A stretch of DNA of 40,894 nt from Thermoplasmata archaeon. GTDB taxonomy: Archaea; Thermoplasmatota; Thermoplasmata; Thermoplasmatales; Thermoplasmataceae. Below the pieces are notes generated by a model that was not told where the DNA came from, made no database searches, and was given only the letters and a program-made list of their open reading frames with translations. Positions 33,664 to 40,525 of the stretch are shown here, in pieces. Where the stretch lies: assembly GCA_021794355.1 (NCBI GenBank), contig JAJYRA010000061.1, positions 1 to 40,894 of the forward strand, read 5' to 3'. The first letter of the stretch is position 1. Every line of letters starts with the position of its first letter. A program made the position numbers and the translations under genes.

Positions 33664-34053
33664 ATGACAACTGTATATGAACCGTTGAAGTTTATGGCAG
33701 ATGAGTTTGTGAGAAATGCAAATGAAAGAGCAAAGGAGGTTCTCTCCTATCTCTATCCTCCCATCAGGATGTACGAGGAGAACGGAGAGATCGTAATAGA
33801 GGCGGACATGCCGGGTTTTGAAAAGAAGGATATCAAGGTCACAACAGGCAAAATGTCCGTTGAAATATCTGCCTCCAGAAAAACACCTGACAACGTAAAT
33901 ATGTTACTGGATCAGAGACCAGATAAAATATGGAAATCTGTTAAACTTCCTGTAGAATTGGAGAACGATGGAGTCTTTTCTGCCAAGTATACTGCTGGGG
34001 TTCTTGTTATAAGAGCACCAATAAAAGGTCTGAAAACACTTAAAGTAGAATAG
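33664..34053 (+). CDS. Small heat-shock protein, Hsp20/alpha-crystallin family
   Basis: 129 residues. An alpha-crystallin domain (about 35-125) begins PPIRMYEENGEIVIEADMPG, with the conserved D-M-P-G-F, and includes FSAKYTAGVLVIRAP, the variant of the A-x-x-x-n-G-v-L conserved end. It forms oligomers that hold unfolded proteins. It has its own TATA box. The C-terminal I-x-I/V tail that docks neighbours is reduced to LKTLKVE. It lies upstream of the AAA/coiled-coil operon with no evident coupling. Confidence 0.9.
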   Translation: MTTVYEPLKFMADEFVRNANERAKEVLSYLYPPIRMYEENGEIVIEADMPGFEKKDIKVTTGKMSVEISASRKTPDNVNMLLDQRPDKIWKSVKLPVELENDGVFSAKYTAGVLVIRAPIKGLKTLKVE

Positions 34054-34105
34054 ATCATTTTTTTTATAAAGCAAACATTTTTAAGGTCATACAATATATA
34101 CTATT

Positions 34106-34492
34106 ATGGATATCACAATAATGATGAATATGGTTGCCCTAAATGCCATACCTGCGACCAGTTCGTCTTCTAATACCGTATCAAGCGTGCTAAGTAACCC
34201 CATATTTGAATTGTTTCTGATATTCATTGATGGACTTCTTTTTGGCCTTGGTATAAAGAAGGGAGTTTGGTCTGTTATACTGTTAATACTTGCTGTTATG
34301 CTGGCTGAATACATAAATTTCTCAGTTTTGCCAAAGGCATCACTCACAACGTTCTATAATGACGTAAAGGCCCACGTGGTATATATTTTAACAAATATAA
34401 ACAAGATTATACCATTTTCAAACATTGGAGCAATTTCAGTCTCACTGATTCTCTTCGTTGTAGGACTAATTATCGGATATTTAAAAGGATAA
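34106..34492 (+). CDS. Small membrane protein, three to four helices
   Basis: 128 residues, not recognised. An N-terminal Ser/Asn stretch is followed by membrane helices at about 33-50, 52-72 and 105-126, with a hydrophilic loop containing TTFYNDVKAHVVYILTNINK. The loop between the second and third helices could be a docking surface. A T-rich trailer (34510-34527) follows, then the promoter of the five-gene operon 109 bp downstream. Function unknown. Its position just before an ESCRT-like operon makes a membrane-anchor role worth considering but unproved. Confidence 0.6.
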   Translation: MDITIMMNMVALNAIPATSSSSNTVSSVLSNPIFELFLIFIDGLLFGLGIKKGVWSVILLILAVMLAEYINFSVLPKASLTTFYNDVKAHVVYILTNINKIIPFSNIGAISVSLILFVVGLIIGYLKG

Positions 34493-34565
34493 ATATCTAC
34501 ACAAAAAGAATATTTTTATTATTTTATACATTTATCTTGAATTAGTTTCAATAGTTGAGGAAAAG

Positions 34566-34575
34566 TTTTATATCC
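34566..34575 (+). promoter_or_regulatory. TATA box of the five-gene ESCRT-like operon
   Basis: TTTTATATCC lies 26-35 bp before the ATG at 34601, leaving a leader of only a few bases. A second candidate, TTTTAAATTG, is at 34578-34587. Confidence 0.5.
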
Positions 34576-34600
34576 TGTTTTAAATTGATTTGATGATAAC

Positions 34601-35206
34601 ATGCCATTTATTAACATCAGAAAACCAAAAGGTTTAGAAAGTCTTTCTCCCGACGAACTGGAGAACCTAATACAGCAGACAAAAACTGAAATATCCCTTC
34701 TCGAGAAGGATAATGAAAGAAGACAGGAAAAATTCAATACATTGATGAGGGAAGGAAGTAAGGTATCTGGATCTAAGAGAGTTCAAATTGCCAAGGAGCT
34801 TGAAACTCTAGAAAGAAAGATTCACTCCAATGAAAAAGAGATTTCCACGCGAACAAAGAGGATAGAATTAATAGAGGAAGTTAAGGAATCGAAAACCTCG
34901 GTTTCACCCAGCAGCGTGGATACCATATTATCAAATACAAATACCGCCGCGATAAGAAACGAGATATTAATAACGAAAACGAAGAAAAAGGTTGAAAATC
35001 AGAAAACAGATGATCTTCTCAATACTGTAAGGGATTTACAGATAGACGATGATGAAGGAACCTCAGTATTGGGCAGCAAATACATGGAAATGTTCAAGGA
35101 GATGGACAGAAATGATAATACCCTAAAACCCGGGAAAATAAATAAGGAAAAGAAAACCGACACAAATGAGGACGAGGACGAGCAAAATCAGGTCAAAGGG
35201 GAGTGA
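34601..35206 (+). CDS. Coiled-coil protein, first gene of ESCRT-like operon
   Basis: 201 residues, no recognised family. A helix-rich coiled coil spans about 14-95 in two arms (LENLIQQTKTEISLLEKDN and ELETLERKIHSNEKEISTRT) joined by a glycine/serine turn (REGSKVSGSKR), like the long hairpin of ESCRT-III proteins. A short predicted helix near 108-135 and a segment SVLGSKYMEMFKEMD (about 158-172) follow. The tail is charged (EDEDEQNQVKGE). Its stop overlaps the start of the Vps4-like gene by one base. Possible role: filament subunit or adaptor recruiting the ATPase. ESCRT-III membership is only structural inference. Confidence 0.7.
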   Translation: MPFINIRKPKGLESLSPDELENLIQQTKTEISLLEKDNERRQEKFNTLMREGSKVSGSKRVQIAKELETLERKIHSNEKEISTRTKRIELIEEVKESKTSVSPSSVDTILSNTNTAAIRNEILITKTKKKVENQKTDDLLNTVRDLQIDDDEGTSVLGSKYMEMFKEMDRNDNTLKPGKINKEKKTDTNEDEDEQNQVKGE

Positions 35207-36405
35207 TGGTTCTGGATTCAGATTACCTTCAGATAGGCGGGATTAAAAAGATAATTTCAGAGCACATCAAATTAGAATCGATGGCGGAGGAAAAGGGGAA
35301 ATTGAAGGAGAGTACCCTGTATTGCGAAAAAATTATCTCAAACCTGAAGATGTTAAAGAAACTTGACAGTAACAGTCCATCCTATGACAATCTGATTGCC
35401 TCATGGGAGAAGAGAAAAACCGAATTGTTGAATTCAAATGATATTACTAAATCTGTAAGGGAAAAAAATAAAACAGTCAAATCGGATGGAAAGGGCCTTA
35501 TTGGGCAGATGGAAAAGGAATTCAGGGAAAGGATACTGTCATTAATAAGCGATTCTAAGGTAAAGTGGTCTGAAATTGGAGGTTTGGAGGAACAAAAAAA
35601 CACCATTAAGGAAGCAGTTTTCTTTGCAATGGCCCAACCGGATCTGGACGTGAAGGTACCAAACCTGAAAAATATACTGCTTTTTGGTCCACCTGGAACA
35701 GGAAAAACAACCATCGCAAAGGCAATCAGTTCAAATATCGATGCAACTTTCTTTAATGTGCCTGTGTCTGAGTTGATGTCCAGGTATGTGGGAGATTCTG
35801 AAAGGATTGTTTCCTCCTTGTACGGCGTAGCAAGAGAGAAATCACCTGCTGTTGTCTTCCTTGATGAAATTGAATCCCTACTAAGGCAGAGAGGTGATGG
35901 AAATAAAAATGCAGGAGCCGTATTGCAGCAATTTCTTGCCCAATTGGACGGATTTTCAACCGATGAAAGCTTTGTCATGACCGTTGCAGCCACGAACGTA
36001 CCCTGGGAACTGGATCAGGCCATTCTATCAAGATTTGAAAAGCGTATCTATATCGGACTTCCTGACGTGGAGACAAGAAAAAAGATTTTGGAGATACATA
36101 CCTTAAAAAAGGGTTATCAGGTAGAAACGTCAATTCAATCCATTGCCGAAAAAACAACCGATTTTTCAGGAAGAGATCTCTCATTCCTGTGTTCAGAGGC
36201 AATAAGAAATATGTTGCGAAGAACCAATAGGGATCTCATGAAAGATACTGACAGGGTAATAGGCGGAGGTGAAAAGGTTACCTACCGTGTAAATCCCATA
36301 GAAGATAGGGACTTTTATGATGCATTATTGAAGATAAAGCCAGCCACGAACAATGAAATGAACAAAAAATACCAGGACTGGAGAGAAGAATTTGCAAACA
36401 ATTGA
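35206..36405 (+). CDS. Vps4/CdvC-like AAA ATPase with N-terminal MIT-like domain
   Basis: 399 residues from ATG 35206. Residues about 8-75 are three helices in the style of a MIT domain (AEEKGKLKESTLYCEKIISN). A linker leads to one AAA module: Walker A GPPGTGKTT (about 161-169), pore loop RYVGDSE (about 193-199), Walker B VVFLDEIE (about 216-223), sensor-1 AATNVPW (about 261-267). RFEKRIYIGLPD is a hallmark of Vps4/CdvC ATPases, and the end KYQDWREEF is like the Vps4 C-terminal helix. Vps4 hexamers pull ESCRT-III subunits out of filaments. The Arg-rich segment before RFEKR (RRRF in eukaryotic Vps4) is reduced to LSRF. Translationally coupled to both neighbours. Confidence 0.85.
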   Translation: MVLDSDYLQIGGIKKIISEHIKLESMAEEKGKLKESTLYCEKIISNLKMLKKLDSNSPSYDNLIASWEKRKTELLNSNDITKSVREKNKTVKSDGKGLIGQMEKEFRERILSLISDSKVKWSEIGGLEEQKNTIKEAVFFAMAQPDLDVKVPNLKNILLFGPPGTGKTTIAKAISSNIDATFFNVPVSELMSRYVGDSERIVSSLYGVAREKSPAVVFLDEIESLLRQRGDGNKNAGAVLQQFLAQLDGFSTDESFVMTVAATNVPWELDQAILSRFEKRIYIGLPDVETRKKILEIHTLKKGYQVETSIQSIAEKTTDFSGRDLSFLCSEAIRNMLRRTNRDLMKDTDRVIGGGEKVTYRVNPIEDRDFYDALLKIKPATNNEMNKKYQDWREEFANN

Positions 36406-37094
36406 TGATTGATATGGCCAAGAAAGATGATTTTGATATCCTCGTGCAGAATTTAGCATATTACCGAGGCGACAGAGGCAAAACAGAAGCATTCATGAAG
36501 AAATTCCTGGGACTATGGTCTTCATATGGAGACAGGAAGTTTTTGGGAAAAAAGGGAAAAAGAATCCTTTCTGAAAAACTGAAGGAGTTGTATGTAATGA
36601 TGGATGTATCTAGGGAAAGAATTGAAGAACTTCAAAAAATGATAGATCAAAATGAAAAAAGCTCTGCAGAAATGGATAGAATCAAGAATATCAGGGCTCA
36701 GGATTCCATAAAAGCTGAGAAGATAAAATTCAACCAACTGGAGGAACGATATAAATTCATGTCCATGCTCCACTCAATAAATGAGTTGATGTCCGGAAAG
36801 GATGCCAAATTTGTTAAATCCCTGGATAAGACCCTTAAAAATAGGAAAGTTGTCATCTCATTTCAGGATGCCATTAAGGATGAGATGAATGACCATGGAA
36901 AGATAATGGGAGAAATGGATAAACTGGAACTCTATTTTGAAACACTTTCTGACAGTTCTGGTGTTAAGATGGGAGATGCCTCAAACGAAAAGAACAATGA
37001 AAAACCTCTGTTCAATGAAGATTCAACAGCTGTAAATATGGATAGTGAGGATAACAAAGATGATGAAAAGGATACAGATATTGGGGTGGCCTAG
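36405..37094 (+). CDS. Helical protein, possible ESCRT-III-like subunit
   Basis: 229 residues from ATG 36405, whose A is the last base of the preceding stop (TGATG). The protein is almost entirely helical: a basic N-terminus (FLGKKGKRILSEKLKELYV), coiled-coil helices about 50-105, further helices about 108-180 (FQDAIKDEMNDHGKIMGEMD), and an acidic, disordered-looking tail (EDNKDDEKDTD). A basic first helix, long hairpin and acidic tail match ESCRT-III architecture, but no sequence signature is decisive. A later ATG at 36414 is an alternative start. Third gene of the operon; two bases separate it from the next. Confidence 0.7.
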   Translation: MIDMAKKDDFDILVQNLAYYRGDRGKTEAFMKKFLGLWSSYGDRKFLGKKGKRILSEKLKELYVMMDVSRERIEELQKMIDQNEKSSAEMDRIKNIRAQDSIKAEKIKFNQLEERYKFMSMLHSINELMSGKDAKFVKSLDKTLKNRKVVISFQDAIKDEMNDHGKIMGEMDKLELYFETLSDSSGVKMGDASNEKNNEKPLFNEDSTAVNMDSEDNKDDEKDTDIGVA

Positions 37095-37096
37095 AA

Positions 37097-37705
37097 ATGA
37101 GCATATTCAATAAGAAAAGTAGGGAGGAACTTGAAGTGGAAACCCAGATGAACATTAAACTCCTGAAGAAAAAGGCAGAGGATTATGCCAAGAAGTGCGA
37201 TTCAATGGCAGAAAAATATGATTCCCAGGTCCAGGCTGCCAGATCCATTAGAAATAAAAGCTTGGAGGAGACCTTTGAGGAAAAGGCAAAAAACTTGAGA
37301 TTACAGGCTTCCAAGATTCGATCCTTTGTCCTCATTATTGACGATATTGGAATGATGAAGGATCAATCATCCCTGATGAACAGTTTTGCGGACACGATGA
37401 AGATTTACGTTAAAACAATCAGCAAAGGCCAGTCTAATCCACAGTGGATGTCCCAAATGGAAGCACAGCTTGATAAGGCAGTGAATGAAAGTGAACGTGT
37501 TGGGGATTTATTTGGAGGTCTGTTGCAGGATGTGGGAACGAATCTCAATATGGAGTTTGATTCCATTTCAAAAGGAGAAAATGCAGGCAAGAATCCAGCA
37601 TCAGAAGAAGAACCAAAACTCGCTGCCGATAAGATAGATGATGTGGAAAAAAGGCTGAGAGAAAAATTGAAAAATATGGATGAAAGGGAAAAAGAGGAAT
37701 CATGA
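37097..37705 (+). CDS. ESCRT-III-like (CdvB-like) protein with MIM1-like tail
   Basis: 202 residues. Helices about 10-50 and 52-85 form a long basic hairpin around RSIRNKSLEET. Next come a helix with MKDQSSLMNSFADTMKIYVK (about 87-106), a short linker, and MSQMEAQLDKAVNESERVGD (about 118-137). This order and spacing resemble the Snf7 core, where the corresponding helices read ...VLKNMGYAAKAMK... and ...VDELMQDIADQ.... A flexible acidic linker leads to a terminal helix DVEKRLREKLKNM (about 182-194), close to the MIM1 motif (L-x-x-R-L-x-x-L-K) that binds MIT domains. Fourth gene, followed directly by the second AAA gene (stop then ATG, no gap). Likely polymerises on membranes. Confidence 0.72.
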   Translation: MSIFNKKSREELEVETQMNIKLLKKKAEDYAKKCDSMAEKYDSQVQAARSIRNKSLEETFEEKAKNLRLQASKIRSFVLIIDDIGMMKDQSSLMNSFADTMKIYVKTISKGQSNPQWMSQMEAQLDKAVNESERVGDLFGGLLQDVGTNLNMEFDSISKGENAGKNPASEEEPKLAADKIDDVEKRLREKLKNMDEREKEES

Positions 37706-38839
37706 ATGCCTGAAGAGCAGGGCCTGGAGAAATATAAAAATCGGTTAAGGATCATTTTAAGTGAAGGACAGGAAAATGGAACGAAAATTAAAAGACTAAA
37801 GTCTCTTGCACACGATCTCGTTGATAATTCAAAAAATATGGATCGAGAGAACAGAAAATACATGCTTTTTTTAGCAGAGGAATGCGTTGAGGAAATAGAA
37901 AAATTACAGAAAAAAGAGGAAAACTCCATCGTAAAAAAGGATGTAAAGGCAAATCAGCATACTGGAGATCTGTTACAAAATAATGATGCAAAGGAGTTTG
38001 TTAAGAAACTGAATCCCGCGATTTTTCAAACGGATTTTGATCACATAGCTGGTCTCGATGACGTGAAGAGAATAATAATTAATCAGGTGATCAAAGCAGG
38101 AGAGAATCCAGATATTGCAAAGATGTACGGTATTATGGGCAGGAACATTTTGCTCTTTGGTCCACCGGGAACAGGAAAAACCAGCATTGCCCAGGCAATT
38201 TCAAATAAGACCCAATTTCCCATGGTTACCATTACCCCATCATACATTCTTGATAATAAATTTGGAGAGTTTGAAAAAAACATAAAATCCCTGTTTACCG
38301 GGGCGGAGTTAATTAAGCCCATAATCATTTTTTTTGACGAGTTTGAATCTCTTGCCCCAAGGAGAACAAGCATTAATTCTTCGTATATGAAGAGGGCAGT
38401 TCCTGAAATGTTGAGACAGATGACTGATATGAGGAAAAAATCTGATGGTGGAATAATCCTCATTGGTGCCACAAACAATCCATGGGACATTGATGATGCT
38501 ATGTTGAATCCTGAACGATTCGATACCAAGATTTACGTTCCGCCACCCGATGATTTAGCCCGCGCTTCCCTATTCAGGATATTCCTTTCAGAATTGAAAG
38601 CCTCAGGTGAAATTAATTATGAAGAGCTCGGCAGGCTCTCAGAGGGTTTTACGGGAGCCGATATAAAATACATATGCAGAAACGCAGCGGAGAATGTGTT
38701 TTCAGACGTGATAGAAAAACATGAGGTCAGGGATATAACGCAAATTGACGTGGTTAATGCAATGGAAAGAGCCCCCAAATCCATAACCATGGATCTTCTG
38801 GGTAAATACGATAAATTTAGGGATAAATTCCACATTTAA
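37706..38839 (+). CDS. Second, divergent Vps4-like AAA ATPase
   Basis: 377 residues. The helical N-terminus (about 5-70; LAEECVEEIEKLQKK) could be a second MIT-like adaptor. The AAA module begins FDHIAGLDDVK (111) with Walker A GPPGTGKTS (152-160), pore loop KFGEFEK (185-191), Walker B IIIFFDEFES (D211, E212), sensor-1 GATNNPWDID, and a C-terminal helix PKSITMDLLGKYDKF like the end of Vps4. The arginine-finger region reads MLNPERFD: the first Arg of the usual R-P-G-R-F-D is Asn268. Last gene of the operon, starting immediately after the previous stop codon. It may form mixed hexamers with the first AAA protein or act on a different subunit. Confidence 0.82.
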   Translation: MPEEQGLEKYKNRLRIILSEGQENGTKIKRLKSLAHDLVDNSKNMDRENRKYMLFLAEECVEEIEKLQKKEENSIVKKDVKANQHTGDLLQNNDAKEFVKKLNPAIFQTDFDHIAGLDDVKRIIINQVIKAGENPDIAKMYGIMGRNILLFGPPGTGKTSIAQAISNKTQFPMVTITPSYILDNKFGEFEKNIKSLFTGAELIKPIIIFFDEFESLAPRRTSINSSYMKRAVPEMLRQMTDMRKKSDGGIILIGATNNPWDIDDAMLNPERFDTKIYVPPPDDLARASLFRIFLSELKASGEINYEELGRLSEGFTGADIKYICRNAAENVFSDVIEKHEVRDITQIDVVNAMERAPKSITMDLLGKYDKFRDKFHI

Positions 38840-39299
38840 TTACGAAAAATATAGTGCCAATGGTAATGAAAAAAAATAATATGTTTAACTATTCGTTTGT
38901 TTTCAGATTTAGTGAGAATTCTAATCGTAATAAAAACACTGACGACCTCTTGAAAAATATTTTTCCAAAGAAGTCTTAATTATTTTTAATAAATGCGTTT
39001 GGTCTCAACGTCATCCACTTATCGTTGCCTCAATTCCATCCTATCGATCTCATGGACATACCATTCTGGAAATCGTAAGAGTTCAGTGTTCTGAAGTTCA
39101 CTGGAATCACTAATACGAACCGAAAGATCCTTGTATAAGAAGAGCATTATAATATTATAGAAGGTTTCTAATAACCGCAAAAGTGGAATCTTTCAATTCA
39201 TTGACTCTTGATGGAAAATTCGTATTCATCTGTGTTGGGGGAAACCTGTTAAGTTAGGATTCTCCAAGAAATCGATGTTTTTAGAAATCGTCCATAGTA

Positions 39300-39735
39300 A
39301 CATTCAAGAAGGTATCCAGCGGGTTCCGATCAGAGAGGGGTGTAAGGGGCTTCGCGAGGGTATACAGCATTTTTGAATCGGACAGAAAGAAAGGAAAACT
39401 TCCATTCAGGGCTAATCCCGGATAACTTCAGATGGTTGAACTCTTACCGGAGATCCGAAGAGTAAAGGATAATCCGGTAATACACATCCGGTTCAGAGTT
39501 TTCAGAATGACCGGTTCCATTGGTGAGTTTGCCAAAGTTCCAGAAATTGTATAATGCAGAAGTGTGAGGGTTGTATCCTGGAATAGGGCGAGAAGTTTTA
39601 TGGTTTTTTTGGGAACTTTTCCAAATTGCACAATTCTTCTATTGATCTTGTGATAACAGTTCTATCCAGATTCATTTCTTTTGATATCACCTCTAGATAA
39701 GAAGCCAAATTGAACACGATTTCTTCCCTATGGTA
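39300..39735. other. Possible decayed coding region or structured RNA
   Basis: Disrupted frames exist on both strands. The plus strand 39300-39425 reads FKKVSSGFRSERGVRGFARV and then stops. The minus strand has short frames 39428-39631 and 39598-39735, the latter containing YLEVISKEMNLDRTVITRSI. None has a promoter or the usual length. TTACCGGA (39444-39451) pairs with TCCGGTAA (39473-39480), with an inner 4-bp stem. Confidence 0.3.
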
Positions 39736-39760
39736 TTAAGATGTTTTGGACGAAAAGGAT

Positions 39761-39770
39761 ATGTATAAGA
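39761..39770 (+). promoter_or_regulatory. TATA box of the small-ORF pair
   Basis: ATGTATAAGA, 17-26 bp before the ATG at 39787. Confidence 0.45.
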
Positions 39771-39786
39771 TTATTGATACCTATCT

Positions 39787-39927
39787 ATGCGTGTAGCCAG
39801 AAAGAAATTCGTGTTTAGGGCTTCTCATTCTGCTCCAGCCAAAGAGAAATCATTGGACGATAAAATAAATGAGGGTCATTTTTACATAGGTCAGCCAAAG
39901 GACTGGAATAAACATGTTGGACGCTAA
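39787..39927 (+). CDS. 46-residue hypothetical protein
   Basis: ATG at 39787, TAA at 39925-39927. Basic N-terminus (MRVARKKFVFRASHSAPAKE) and a hydrophilic end (FYIGQPKDWNKHVGR). No membrane segment. A TATA-like box at leaderless distance and a second ORF only 28 bp downstream on the same strand support it being real, but no family is recognised. Confidence 0.4.
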   Translation: MRVARKKFVFRASHSAPAKEKSLDDKINEGHFYIGQPKDWNKHVGR

Positions 39928-39955
39928 ATGCATTGATGTGTGATTTCACTACAGA

Positions 39956-40348
39956 ATGATAGTCAATAATTTGCTTATCGGTTTAACAATTTTCCTTATA
40001 GCCTTAACAAGCGTGCTGATTGTATTAACGTTTTTCCTAGTATACTATTCAGCTAAAGCACTCAGAGTTATTGGTCACACAGACGAATTAATCAAGATTG
40101 GGATTGGCGGTGCATTCTCTTGGGTGGTGGAACTTGAAAATTCATGCTTTAACAATTTTGAGGAATTGAGAAAACAAATAGGGTTGAAGCCTGAAATATG
40201 GACCTTAACTGAAAGTAGCGAGGGCAATTTTAAATTGAGCTATTACTTACATTCAGAGAGTGATTTAGAAAAACTACTTCTGGATTATGCAAACCCAGAA
40301 TGCATTGACACAATCAAGAAACAGGTGAGCTTTTTCAGAAAATTATGA
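39956..40348 (+). CDS. Small membrane-anchored hypothetical protein
   Basis: 130 residues. A single long hydrophobic helix (about 5-32, LIGLTIFLIALTSVLIVLTF) is followed by a cytoplasmic domain of ~95 residues with mixed helix and strand (FEELRKQIGLKPEIWTLTES). No recognised family. No TATA box at the expected place, so it is likely read with the 46-residue ORF upstream. Codon use is ordinary for the window. Confidence 0.55.
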   Translation: MIVNNLLIGLTIFLIALTSVLIVLTFFLVYYSAKALRVIGHTDELIKIGIGGAFSWVVELENSCFNNFEELRKQIGLKPEIWTLTESSEGNFKLSYYLHSESDLEKLLLDYANPECIDTIKKQVSFFRKL

Positions 40349-40525
40349 ATCCCAAACCTTGGAGACAAAGATTCCATCTTTCCAAAATCAATTAGGTTAC
40401 ATGCTCTCTTATCCTGATACTGTCTGATCAATCATTCAAATAATGCATTCTCCTAACATGATTTCCTATATTCTGAAATCTAAAACATATACAGAATCAC
40501 TATGTAAATCTGAATCGTTTTAACA

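Larger units (their letters stand above)
38840..39786. other. 947-bp stretch without an intact gene
   Basis: AT-rich up to about 39300. Only broken short frames are seen. The part from about 39300 to 39560 is more G+C-rich (39311-39360 has 32 G+C in 50) and contains a hairpin at 39444-39480. It may be a decayed gene, a mobile-element relic or an RNA. Confidence 0.5.

Noticed and set aside
35382-35993. Long minus-strand ORF (203 codons) opposite the Vps4-like gene
   Set aside because: Mirror of a conserved AAA domain; serine/phenylalanine-rich as shadows of such genes are; no start signal.
35206-38839. The two AAA proteins as proteasome-activating nucleotidase or p97-like unfoldases
   Set aside because: Only one AAA module each, no OB or N-domain, and Vps4-type RFEKRIYI and C-terminal helix; the partners are coiled-coil proteins, not proteasome subunits.
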